From: Candidatus Gastranaerophilales bacterium
GTDB lineage: Bacteria; Cyanobacteriota; Vampirovibrionia; Gastranaerophilales; Gastranaerophilaceae
Reading direction: 5' to 3'
Assembly (NCBI GenBank): GCA_944324255.1
Contig: CALUVM010000004.1
Location: 1 to 64,000, forward strand
Length of the DNA stretch: 64,000 bases
Under the pieces are notes generated by a model, which made no database searches, was not told the origin of the DNA, and saw only the letters and a program-made list of their open reading frames with translations. Positions 44,840 to 56,899 of this stretch are shown here, piece by piece. Numbering within the stretch: the first letter of the stretch is position 1; every line of letters starts with the position of its first letter. The translations under genes and the position numbers were made by a program.

Positions 44840-46804
44840 ATGAACCGTTTCAGTAATGATAACTTTGAAACAGAATCCCATTCAGAAGAACTTGATTTTA
44901 TTTTTCAGGATCAAGAAGATTTTGATGAAGCAATATTTGAAAACAGAGATTTATCCCGTGACTTAAAGACCTATTTCCGTCTTTTCAGAAAAAAATTTAA
45001 TTCCGCTATGCGGTATAAAATGCAGAAAAATTTTACAAACATTATCTACCTGACGCTGGACTGCCCGCCATATACCCCGACAGACGGCAGGGGAGATTCT
45101 CCGCAGGAATTTATTGAAGAAATGCGCAAGCAATATCCTGATAAAGATATCAGGGTTCTTATCCCTGTTTATAATCTTAATGAGGAAGGAACAAGAGCCA
45201 GAAAAAAACTCTGTGTCGGCTCACTGGAGCTTGAAAGAACTTCAATAGGGTTTGAATTCTTTCTCCAGAACAGAATGAATGAGGCTGTTCTATACAGGTT
45301 TCCTAAGAATAACGAGCATGTACAGGTTTACGGAATCTATTCTCCTTCTTTTTCTTTCTGCAAAGATATTCAAGAGATTTCAAGACTCCAGCATCTCGCA
45401 CCCTTTATAAAAGCAGCAAGAATCTGTATCCGAAAACTCGGCGCAGAAAAGTTTAAGCCGGATATTGTTCACTCAGAGAATATTCCGTTCTATCTCGGCA
45501 GAGAATTTGAAACAAAATTACCTTATACGGTTAAAGTTTTTCAAGTAATAAAAGATTTTACTCAGGTTGATATTATTAAAACAGAAGCTTTCTGGGCTGC
45601 GATTAACCTTGCGGATAAAACAGCCATGAAAAAGATTTGCAGAGATAACGTCATAAAAAAATGTGTCGCCTCACTTTTTAATCTGCATAATACCAAACGT
45701 TTTTATCAGATGAAAGAATGCTTAAGTTATATTTATCAGAATTACTATAAATTCAGGAAATATGTGGACAAAGGGGAAGATATTGATGAAAATATTTTAT
45801 TCAACAAACTAAATGCCCGAATCTTACAAATTTTCCCTCAAATGGCAAATGATGACAACATATTTTTTAATCCGATGATGGAAAGCCTGAAAAGAGCTGA
45901 CTTCTGGGCAGTTCCTTCAAAAACGTATTACAAAGAAATATTTGAAAATCCGGAACTTTCCGGAAAAATGTTTAAACGAATCCTTAAAACAAAAGAGAAA
46001 AGTTCTTATATATCTTTTGGGTGTAATATCCCTCAAGCACGAATTTATCAGGACTTTGACACAAAAAACTTCCGTGAAATGAGAGGAAAAAATAAAACTA
46101 CACTGTTAAAAGAACTCAGCCTTGAAACAATTAAAACCAATTTCACCGATCCGACTCTGTTTAAATCGCCGGAAGTAAAAATTCTGGGAAATCTGGATAC
46201 GTTTTATGAATCTCCACTATTTTTTGCAAATTCAAACACGGAGGTTTTTGCAAACGGTGTTGACATTCTTTTTAATACAATCCTGAAACTATTCGAGCTT
46301 CATAAAAATATTCAGGTGATTATTTGTATTAAAGACGGTTTAAAGGTCAAATTTATAAAATCATGGCTTGATTTTCTAAGTGAGAATAAATACCTTAACG
46401 GGCGCTGGATATTTATTGACGGAGAAATTAATGAAGCAAAATTTTTTGCAGGCTCTGATATGATTCTACTCCCGAGAAGAGCAAATATGAGCAATAATGA
46501 GCACTTTCTTGCTATGCACTACGGATGTGTTCCGATAGCTGCAAGAAGCGGTATCCTCAATGATACTATTGCTGATATTTTTGATGATATAACAAACGGA
46601 TGCGGGTTTAAGACTAAAACATCTTTGCTTTGCGAGAGAGATTCTAATGAAATATTCCTAGCTCCGGTTATGAAAGCTTTAAATTTATATCAAAACAATC
46701 CGTCCAGCTGGAATCTTTTGATAAAAAACTGTATGAATTACGATTCAGGGTGGAAGTTTAAGATTTTAGAAAAATATAACCGGATTTATAATGAATTAGC
46801 TTAG
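44840..46804 (+). CDS. divergent glycogen/starch-synthase-like GT-B protein
   Basis: A 654-residue protein. After an acidic N-terminal region of ~65 residues, it follows the outline of GT5 glycogen synthase: IIYLTLDCPPYTPTDGRGD..FIEEMRKQYPDKDIRVLIPVYN, PDIVHSENIPFYLG, and near the end FFAGSDMILLPRR...EHFLAMHYGCVPIAARSGILNDTIADIFDD..NGCGF. The KTGGLADV substrate loop of true synthases is replaced by PTDGRGDSPQEF. ADP-glucose transfer cannot be assumed; it may be a pseudo-enzyme or use another donor. No other glycogen genes are adjacent. Confidence 0.6.
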   Translation: MNRFSNDNFETESHSEELDFIFQDQEDFDEAIFENRDLSRDLKTYFRLFRKKFNSAMRYKMQKNFTNIIYLTLDCPPYTPTDGRGDSPQEFIEEMRKQYPDKDIRVLIPVYNLNEEGTRARKKLCVGSLELERTSIGFEFFLQNRMNEAVLYRFPKNNEHVQVYGIYSPSFSFCKDIQEISRLQHLAPFIKAARICIRKLGAEKFKPDIVHSENIPFYLGREFETKLPYTVKVFQVIKDFTQVDIIKTEAFWAAINLADKTAMKKICRDNVIKKCVASLFNLHNTKRFYQMKECLSYIYQNYYKFRKYVDKGEDIDENILFNKLNARILQIFPQMANDDNIFFNPMMESLKRADFWAVPSKTYYKEIFENPELSGKMFKRILKTKEKSSYISFGCNIPQARIYQDFDTKNFREMRGKNKTTLLKELSLETIKTNFTDPTLFKSPEVKILGNLDTFYESPLFFANSNTEVFANGVDILFNTILKLFELHKNIQVIICIKDGLKVKFIKSWLDFLSENKYLNGRWIFIDGEINEAKFFAGSDMILLPRRANMSNNEHFLAMHYGCVPIAARSGILNDTIADIFDDITNGCGFKTKTSLLCERDSNEIFLAPVMKALNLYQNNPSSWNLLIKNCMNYDSGWKFKILEKYNRIYNELA

Positions 46805-46919
46805 ATTAAGGACGGACAGGTATACTCAACCTCAAATTCCCCGCACTTAGCTTTTCCCTTATTTACTTTTCCCCCCTTTTATGCTCTAATAGGGGTATTG
46901 ATGATAATTAGGAGAGATT

Positions 46920-49145
<2,226 letters not shown>

Positions 49146-49236
49146 TACACACACCTCTTTTTATACTCATAAACCCTGTAAAAAATTTTTTTGCGTGTTT
49201 AATATAAAAATATGCAGCAAAACAAAAAAACATAGC

Positions 49237-49268
49237 AAAGCGGAAAATGCATCCGCATTTCCCGCTTT
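49237..49268 (-). terminator. terminator of the groES-groEL operon
   Basis: A 14-bp stem (one mismatch) with an ATCC loop; on the minus strand it is followed within a few bases by a run of seven T. It lies about 70 nt after the groEL stop. Confidence 0.75.
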
Positions 49269-49336
49269 ACACAAATTATTAATAAACCCAGAATTAGGAA
49301 TTCAACACCGGTTACTTTTTTAGTAAAGCAAAGTAA

Positions 49337-50986
<1,650 letters not shown>

Positions 50987-51020
50987 TTATGTTCCTTTCA
51001 TTTATTTTTATACAATCAAG

Positions 51021-51052
51021 TGACTAAGTGATTGAGTGATTAAGTGATTAAG
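51021..51052. repeat. four TGAYTRAG octamers (left array)
   Basis: Exactly four octamers: TGACTAAG, TGATTGAG, TGATTAAG, TGATTAAG. The third-to-last bases include the stop codon of the four-helix-bundle gene. Confidence 0.9.
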
Positions 51053-51395
51053 ACTTTGTATTCAAATATTTTTTTAATCCAGAAATCATAGCTGCAACTA
51101 AATTGATATCACTATACAAATCTTCTTGTTTCAAGTAACCCAATGTTTCTGCAATTATTAACTGGGTTTCTAATTCAGCAAGTGAGCCTAAAGCTATATC
51201 AATAAATCTAAGAGTTTCTTTATCTGATCCTCTGGCACATCCTTCAGCAATATTGGAAGGAATAGATACGGCAGCACATCTAATTTGATTTGTTAGTCCA
51301 TATTTTTCTTCTGGAGGAAAGCCTTGTGTGCTAGAATATACTTTTATTACAAGGTCTATTGATTTCTTCCATGCTTCCAAATCTTTGTGATACAT
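51048..51395 (-). CDS. four-helix-bundle protein of the S23/IVP family
   Basis: A 115-residue all-helical protein with the family pattern: LEAWKKSIDLVIKVY, FPPEEKYGLTNQIRCAAVSIPSNIAEGCARGSDKE, FIDIALGSLAELETQLIIAETLGYL, ISGLKKYL. Relatives are encoded in 23S rRNA intervening sequences, and the Avd protein of diversity-generating retroelements has the same fold; their function outside those settings is unclear. The gene lies between groES and groEL and is bracketed by inverted octamer arrays, the left one containing its stop codon. AAGAGG upstream of the ATG starts at the edge of the right array. No reverse transcriptase is present. Confidence 0.9.
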   Translation of the reverse strand: MYHKDLEAWKKSIDLVIKVYSSTQGFPPEEKYGLTNQIRCAAVSIPSNIAEGCARGSDKETLRFIDIALGSLAELETQLIIAETLGYLKQEDLYSDINLVAAMISGLKKYLNTKS

Positions 51396-51402
51396 ATAAC
51401 CT

Positions 51403-51434
51403 CTTAGTCACTCAGTCACTTAATCACTTAGTCA
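51403..51434. repeat. four inverted octamers (right array)
   Basis: Four units CTTAGTCA, CTCAGTCA, CTTAATCA, CTTAGTCA, the reverse complement of the left array type (TGAYTRAG). Together with 51021-51052 they form 32-bp terminal inverted arrays around the four-helix-bundle gene. Confidence 0.9.
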
Positions 51435-51444
51435 CCACTTTTAT

Positions 51445-51732
51445 TTATTCAACAATCGCCAATGCATCTTTGATAGAAAGAATTTTATATTCTACACCAT
51501 CCATTTTAATATCTGTTCCTGCATATTTAGCATAAAGAATAACATCACCGACTTTAACATCCATTGGTTCTCTTTCACCGTTTTCACCGATTTTGCCTTC
51601 ACCGACAGCAACTACTTCACCTTTTTGAGGTTTTTCTTTTGCACTGTCAGGAATAAAGATTCCGCCTGAAGTTTGTTCTGTATCTTCAATAACTTTGATA
51701 ACTATTCTGTCCTGTAGTGGTTTTAATGCCAT
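51445..51732 (-). CDS. groES: co-chaperonin GroES
   Basis: A 95-residue protein: [44 protein letters not shown], with the mobile loop that docks on GroEL, and [16 protein letters not shown]. An AGGAGG site precedes the ATG. No CIRCE inverted repeat (TTAGCACTC-N9-GAGTGCTAA) lies in the upstream region, so HrcA control is not supported. Confidence 0.97.
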   Translation of the reverse strand: MALKPLQDRIVIKVIEDTEQTSGGIFIPDSAKEKPQKGEVVAVGEGKIGENGEREPMDVKVGDVILYAKYAGTDIKMDGVEYKILSIKDALAIVE

Positions 51733-51954
51733 AATATAATCCTCCTATTTTCTACAATTATATTTATACTTCAATTTTCAAAAATTATTAAAAAAGTTAA
51801 GAAAAAATTAATTATTGAGATTCCGGAGAAAAACTAAAATAACAGATTTCTGAGATTTTTTAAAACCGGACTATAGTAAGTAAAAATGAGTTATTCCCTA
51901 AAGCCCGAATCTGATGTATAATATTAACGTAGATTTTTGAAGGGAAGGTTAAAG

Positions 51955-53049
51955 ATGGTAAACAAACTTATTAAAGAAGATACCAGAATGTTTTTAACCG
52001 GAAATGAAGTTCTTGCTTATGCAGCCAACTCTGCGGAAGCAGATTTTATGTACGGTTATCCGATTACACCTCAGAATGAAATCATGCATACCTGGTGTAA
52101 ACTTCTACCAAAAACCGAAGCCGGTTTTCTGCAGACAGAAGATGAAATTTCGGCAGGATTCTCAACAATAGGCGGAATCCTTGCAGGGAAAAGAGCTTTT
52201 ACGGCTACAGCCGGCCCGGGCAATGTTATTATGCAGGATGCCCAATCAATGGCTGAGATGATGAGAATACCGTTTGTGTGTGCGGTAATGCAAAGGGGCG
52301 GTCCGTCTACTGCTACGGTTATTTATGCTCAGCAGGAAACAAGGCTGACTTGTTTCGGCGGCAACGGTGAAGGCTTCAGAATTGTTTACTCAACAGCAGG
52401 TCATCAAGACTTGTATGACTATATGATTAAGGCATTTAATACTGCCTGGAAGTATAGATTCCCGACTTATGTACTTGCCGACGGTTATCAGGGTAAAATG
52501 AGAGAACCTGTAACCTTATATGACCCTGCAAGCAGAGGCATAACAATGGTTCCGACAGAGAAAGCTCTCCTCGGTCCCGGTGAAATTGGTGTTGACAGAA
52601 AATCTGTCCACTTACGCAATACTTATAATATGGAAGAAGAACTTATGGAAGTTCTTGACGGATATAAAGCTGATTACGAAAAAATGTCCGAAGAAGTTCA
52701 GGAATGGGAAGAATACAAAGCCGAAGATGCGGAAATCCTTGTTATCGCACACGGTATTGTAGCACGTTCCGCAAGAACTGCGGTTGATGAACTCAGAGAA
52801 AAAGGTATTAAAGCCGGTTTGTTCAGACCGATTACAATAAGACCGCTGGCGGTTAAACCTTTAAGAACAGCCGTTCAAAGAGCAAGACAAATCCTGTTTA
52901 CGGAATCCGCTAACGGACAGCTTGCGCAGATGGTGCTTGAACAGCTTTACGGTTTGAATACTCCTTACACAACGCTCTATAAAATGGGTGTCGGTGTAAC
53001 CGGAGATGATATTGTTAATAAAGTTGAATCAATGGCAGCAGCGGTGTAA
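51955..53049 (+). CDS. korA: 2-oxoacid:ferredoxin oxidoreductase subunit alpha
   Basis: Start at the ATG 51955 (GGGAAGG upstream); 364 residues. Motifs: GNEVLAYAANSAEADFMYGYPITPQNEIM, TATAGPGNVIMQDAQSMAEM, and a C-terminal transketolase-like VIAHGIVARSARTAVDELREKGIKAGLFRPITIRPL. With the next three genes it forms a four-subunit enzyme that oxidatively decarboxylates a 2-oxoacid to acyl-CoA with reduced ferredoxin; 2-oxoglutarate or a branched-chain 2-oxoacid are both possible. A TATAAT lies at 51917-51922. Confidence 0.85.
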   Translation: MVNKLIKEDTRMFLTGNEVLAYAANSAEADFMYGYPITPQNEIMHTWCKLLPKTEAGFLQTEDEISAGFSTIGGILAGKRAFTATAGPGNVIMQDAQSMAEMMRIPFVCAVMQRGGPSTATVIYAQQETRLTCFGGNGEGFRIVYSTAGHQDLYDYMIKAFNTAWKYRFPTYVLADGYQGKMREPVTLYDPASRGITMVPTEKALLGPGEIGVDRKSVHLRNTYNMEEELMEVLDGYKADYEKMSEEVQEWEEYKAEDAEILVIAHGIVARSARTAVDELREKGIKAGLFRPITIRPLAVKPLRTAVQRARQILFTESANGQLAQMVLEQLYGLNTPYTTLYKMGVGVTGDDIVNKVESMAAAV

Positions 53050-53065
53050 GGAAGGAGAATAAATA

Positions 53066-53818
53066 ATGGCAGAAATATTAACACTACCTCCTAATTTACC
53101 AAAAGCTCAAAATGCCGAAGTAGGTGCGAGCAAATTTTGCCCGGGCTGCGGACACGGTATTACACTGAAAGCTCTGGCTTTAGCGGTTGATGAATTAGGA
53201 ATAAAACAAAAAACGGTTTTTGGCTGTGATATAGGCTGCTCTCTTTTGAGCTGGAACTATATGGATTTAGATACAGTCCAAACCCACCACGGAAGAACAA
53301 CTCCGGTTATATATGGTTTTACAAGAGCTAATCCGGAAGCAATCGGAATAGCATATATGGGTGATGGCGGCGGTCTTGCAATAGGAGCACAGCACCTTGT
53401 TAACGCTACAGTAAGAGCAGAAAGAATGCTTATTATTGTTGTTAATAACACAAACTACGGTATGACAGGCGGTCAAATGTCACCAACTACTATGCCGGGT
53501 CAAAAAACAGAAACAACGCCTTACGGAAGAGATTGCGAAGTTACAGGCAAACCTGCTAAAGCAGCGGAAATGGTTGCAGCTATTGCTGACCCCAAAAAGT
53601 CTTTTGTAGCCAGAGCTTCTGTTTCTAACGTAAGAAAACTCCAGACAACTTTTGCTAAAGCTTTAAAGAATGTCCAAAATGGCGGATTTTCTTTTGTAGA
53701 AGTTCTTTCACTCTGTCCTCTTAACTGGAGAACAAATAATGTTGAAACTTTTGAAAGACTACAGAAAATGGAAGAATTCTTTGAAGTAAAAGATTTTCTG
53801 GTACCGGAAGGAGTTTAG
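53066..53818 (+). CDS. korB: 2-oxoacid:ferredoxin oxidoreductase subunit beta
   Basis: A 250-residue TPP-binding subunit: FCPGCGHGITLKAL, FGCDIGCSLL, TTPVIYGFTRANPE, the TPP motif GDGGGLAIGAQHL...NNTNYGMTGGQMSPTT. It begins 16 bp after the alpha gene with AAGGAGAATAA. The KCPGCGH cysteines would bind the catalytic iron-sulfur cluster. Confidence 0.9.
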   Translation: MAEILTLPPNLPKAQNAEVGASKFCPGCGHGITLKALALAVDELGIKQKTVFGCDIGCSLLSWNYMDLDTVQTHHGRTTPVIYGFTRANPEAIGIAYMGDGGGLAIGAQHLVNATVRAERMLIIVVNNTNYGMTGGQMSPTTMPGQKTETTPYGRDCEVTGKPAKAAEMVAAIADPKKSFVARASVSNVRKLQTTFAKALKNVQNGGFSFVEVLSLCPLNWRTNNVETFERLQKMEEFFEVKDFLVPEGV

Positions 53819-53820
53819 AT

Positions 53821-54387
53821 ATGGCAAGAACTAAGATAGCATTAGCAGGTGAAGGCGGACAGGGTGTACAATCCGTAGCTAAAATCCTTGTAGAAGCAGG
53901 TTATGAAGCCGGGAAACAGGTTCTTTATATCCCGAATTTCGGTGTCGAACAAAGAGGCGGAGTTTCTATTGCCTTCTGCCAGATTGCAGATGAAACAATC
54001 GGTGAACCTAGATATTCTAAAGGTGATATCGTTATTATGCTCTCAGATAGAGCTATTGACAGATGTAAAACTTATGTAGATAAAAATTCTATCGTTGTTT
54101 ATGATACATCTGTCTGCACCAAAAAGCCTGATGTTGAGTGTAAAGAGATTATCGGGGTTGAAGCAAACAGGATTGCAAACGAACAATTGAGTGCAAGAGT
54201 ATTTAATATAATTATTCTCGGCGTGCTTCTTGAAGCAACCCATGTACTTGAGCTTGAAGATATCAAAAACGCTATGGAAATGGCTTTAGGCAAAAAATTC
54301 GCTGCAAAACCTGAATTAAGAGATTTGAACTATAAAGCTCTTGAAATGGGGATGAAGCTTGTAAAAGAAAGAGCAGGTGCGCTATGA
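53821..54387 (+). CDS. korC: 2-oxoacid:ferredoxin oxidoreductase subunit gamma
   Basis: A 188-residue protein with IALAGEGGQGVQSVAKIL at the N-terminus and NFGVEQRGGVSIAFCQIAD, the gamma-domain signature (GxGGQG...R-G). It has 2 bp between it and the beta gene and overlaps the ferredoxin gene by 4 bp. Confidence 0.88.
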   Translation: MARTKIALAGEGGQGVQSVAKILVEAGYEAGKQVLYIPNFGVEQRGGVSIAFCQIADETIGEPRYSKGDIVIMLSDRAIDRCKTYVDKNSIVVYDTSVCTKKPDVECKEIIGVEANRIANEQLSARVFNIIILGVLLEATHVLELEDIKNAMEMALGKKFAAKPELRDLNYKALEMGMKLVKERAGAL

Positions 54388-54656
54388 CAGAACATCAATA
54401 TAAAGGCTATAAAATAGAAGGCGTCGGCAAAGGGAAAGCTGATTACTATGTATATACAGAACTTTGCAAGGGCTGCGGACTTTGTATAGCAAAGTGTCCG
54501 ATGAATAAAGCTGGCAAAAAATGCCTCAGCTGGTCAAAAGAAGTCGGGCTTTATCAAACACCTGCCGTTGCACCGGATCCGGAAATTTGTATTGCATGCG
54601 GAGCCTGTGCAATGACCTGCCCTGACAGTGCAATAAGAATTGAAAGAAGGGGATAA
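54384..54656 (+). CDS. korD: 2-oxoacid:ferredoxin oxidoreductase delta subunit (2x[4Fe-4S])
   Basis: A 90-residue ferredoxin-type subunit with CKGCGLCIAKCPMNKAGKKC and CIACGACAMTCPDSAI, giving two [4Fe-4S] clusters. It passes electrons from the thiamine site to free ferredoxin. It ends the operon; the stop codon is within the loop of the terminator. Confidence 0.9.
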   Translation: MTEHQYKGYKIEGVGKGKADYYVYTELCKGCGLCIAKCPMNKAGKKCLSWSKEVGLYQTPAVAPDPEICIACGACAMTCPDSAIRIERRG

Positions 54657-54670
54657 ACCCCTTCTTTTTT
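54646..54670 (+). terminator. Rho-independent terminator of kor operon
   Basis: GAAGGGG/CCCCTTC stem with ATAAA loop followed by six T. The korD TAA lies in the loop. Confidence 0.88.
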
Positions 54671-54679
54671 ATAGTAATT

Positions 54680-55753
54680 TTATTCAGCAATACACATTGG
54701 CTGGAGTCCGGATGCAGGGAAATCAGAAGTTACCCCCTCAAGAGAATCCCCTTCTTGCCAATCAGATGGCACATAGGTTTTAGTGTAACCTTCCGGACAT
54801 TCAAACCCCTCTTTTTTCGGCATACAAGACATATTAGCTATTTGAACAAATGTTGTTCCGGGACAACCCGGCCACATTTTACCGCTGTTTGTATTAAAAC
54901 CGCAAATTCCATATTCGTTTGCCGGATTAAAACCGCTTCCGACCGGACACTCTCCTGTAGGTTTAACCGTCGCCGGCAAAGGTTCTTCCGGTTCTTGCGG
55001 AGTTTCTCCGCCACCTCCGGATGTTGTTATAAGCTCAGGTGCAACCTCCCATTCCGCCGGTAACTGTGCTAATATTTCCCCATCAGGATTAATATCCGTT
55101 TTTCGCCAGTTCATCCGTGTCTTCAAGTATTCCTGTCCTGCAGGATCAGCCGGAATTACATGTCCGTCACCGGATACCAAAAACTTGAACCTGTCCGTTT
55201 TTTTACATTTCTTTGCATCATATAAACAGTTATTCCCCTTTTCCCCGCTTAAATCTACATATATGTCTGTCTGATACTTTGTTAATCCGTCAGTTTCCGT
55301 ACCAACTACAAATTGCACCCCTTGATTTGTTGTAAATGACGGTGTGTTAAATAATGTTTCCGAATAAGACAAGGAGCCATTTGTACAACTCGTTGCCGTT
55401 TTATCCAGAGAAGTTGTAAATGATAATGCTAACAATTCACATAATTTTGAAGCATCACCGCCATATATTAACTGAACACCATTATTATCTTTACCAATGC
55501 TTACTTCCTGTAGATTATATAATGGAGCTTTATTATAATTATACTTTCCATCTGCACTTACCATGGAATATAAATTCTGATTCGTCGAAATCTATCTTAT
55601 CGTTTCAGTTAATGCATTATATGTTTTTACATACATTGCTTTTGTCGCATCCGGTTTATATTTATTCGCCAATGGTACCAAAACCGCAGCCAGTAATCAT
55701 ATTATCCCTACACATATTAGTACTTCTGCCAGGGTATAGCCTTTGCTTTTCAT
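54680..55753 (-). pseudogene. prepilin-like (type IV pilin/T2SS pseudopilin) gene with two in-frame stops
   Basis: From an ATG at 55753 preceded by AGGAGGG, the frame encodes MKSKGYTLAEVLICVGII, the class III prepilin leader and start of the hydrophobic helix. Codon 19 is TGA (55699-55697), where glycine is the usual residue, then LLAAVLVPLANKYKP continues; codon 54 is TAG (55594-55592), then the frame stays open for 303 codons to the TAA at 54680. The downstream part has paired cysteines and a C-terminal GGGGE linker, as in secreted pilin-like proteins of gut bacteria. Two nonsense changes by single substitution without frameshift imply a recent pseudogene or, less likely, suppression. Confidence 0.75.
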
Positions 55754-55839
55754 CTGTTACCCTCCTGATAATTGTATATAAAACCACGCTTATAATAGTT
55801 TATTTGCTTAATTACGAAAATCAGCAAACCGACTATACT

Positions 55840-56319
55840 CTAGTTTAAATAATACTCAACAACTTCTTCCACTACCTGTCTTTGTTTGGATGAATATTTC
55901 GCATCAAAATTTTCAAACAAAGAAGTTAACACGTCTTTTGATTCATTTTTTGAAGAACTTATTTCTCGGATTTCTTCCAGTTCTCCGTAATCTAAAAACT
56001 TGCCGCCGCACACATTACATGCATCAATTTGTGCACTGTTATCAATCCCGCCGAATTTTACCATCGGAGTTCCGCAGACAGGACAATATCTGATTGCATT
56101 CTCATCCGTTGTTTCAAAATCTCTGCCCTGAAGTGCGCCTATAATTGTACTTGCATCTTCTGTTTCTTCATCAAACTTTTCCAGCTCTCTATTATCGAAG
56201 AACACCCCGCCGCAGCCTTCAATACATATATCAACGTATACTTTTGCAGAAGGTACAAAAACTTTTTTCATTGAATGTCCGCATGCGGGACAAATTAAAT
56301 CTTCTTTATTATCAGCCAT
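55840..56319 (-). CDS. zinc-ribbon protein (zf-TFIIB type)
   Basis: A 159-residue protein with two zinc-ribbon modules: LICPACGHSM...DICIEGCGGVFFDNRELEKF and RYCPVCGTPMVKFG...DACNVCGGKFLDYGELEEI. The tandem C-P-x-C-G / C--C-G-x-F-x-D pattern is typical of the TFIIB-like zinc-ribbon family, with unknown function. A helical C-terminal extension follows. The start overlaps the leuD stop. Confidence 0.8.
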   Translation of the reverse strand: MADNKEDLICPACGHSMKKVFVPSAKVYVDICIEGCGGVFFDNRELEKFDEETEDASTIIGALQGRDFETTDENAIRYCPVCGTPMVKFGGIDNSAQIDACNVCGGKFLDYGELEEIREISSSKNESKDVLTSLFENFDAKYSSKQRQVVEEVVEYYLN

Positions 56320-56813
56320 TATCCCAGTACCAAATCTCCATTCTTTTTAATATGTTCAATAAGCCCGCCGTCTTCCAATAGCCGTATCATCACATCAGGC
56401 AGAGGCTCTATCATAATTGTTGTTCCTTTTGTAAGGTTTTTGAGAGTTCCTGCTTTTATATCCAAATCAAGTTCATCTCCGGCATCAATACCGTCAGTGT
56501 CGCATTCTATAGCCAAAAGCCCGATATTGATTGCATTACGGTAAAAAATTCTTGCGAATGATTTGGCTATTACTGCACCTACACCGGCAATTTTAATAAT
56601 CTGCGGAGCATGCTCTCTTGAAGAACCAAGCCCAAAATTATTCCCCGCAACAACAAAATCTCCCTTATGCATATTTTTCGCAAAATTTTCATCAGCATCT
56701 TCAAGCACATGTTTGGCAAATTCCTGTAAATCGGAACGTAAGTGAAATAATCTTCCCGGTGCTATATGGTCAGTTGAAATGTTATCTCCGAATTTAAAAG
56801 CTTTTCCTCTCAT
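56319..56813 (-). CDS. leuD: 3-isopropylmalate dehydratase small subunit
   Basis: A 164-residue aconitase-swivel-domain protein: FGDNISTDHIAPGRLF, GDFVVAGNNFGLGSSREHAPQIIKIAGVGAVIAKSFARIFYRNAINIGL. It forms the swivel part of isopropylmalate isomerase in leucine synthesis; homoaconitase or citraconate-type enzymes have the same fold. The large subunit gene is not in the window. It overlaps the zinc-ribbon gene at the stop/start junction. Confidence 0.88.
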   Translation of the reverse strand: MRGKAFKFGDNISTDHIAPGRLFHLRSDLQEFAKHVLEDADENFAKNMHKGDFVVAGNNFGLGSSREHAPQIIKIAGVGAVIAKSFARIFYRNAINIGLLAIECDTDGIDAGDELDLDIKAGTLKNLTKGTTIMIEPLPDVMIRLLEDGGLIEHIKKNGDLVLG

Positions 56814-56899
56814 TATTTCCCCTCTTTTGTAAATAAATTATCTGCGCCGGACAGGTGTGCCCAACCCACATTCTTCTATTCACTAATCACCATTACATC

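Noticed and set aside
51733-51800. CIRCE operator expected before groES
   Set aside because: No TTAGCACTC-N9-GAGTGCTAA or close variant is present.
54680-55753. Alternative genetic code with UGA as glycine
   Set aside because: TGA ends other genes normally (for example the GerMN gene at 24250), and TAG ends ndk and the XRE gene, so general reassignment is not supported.
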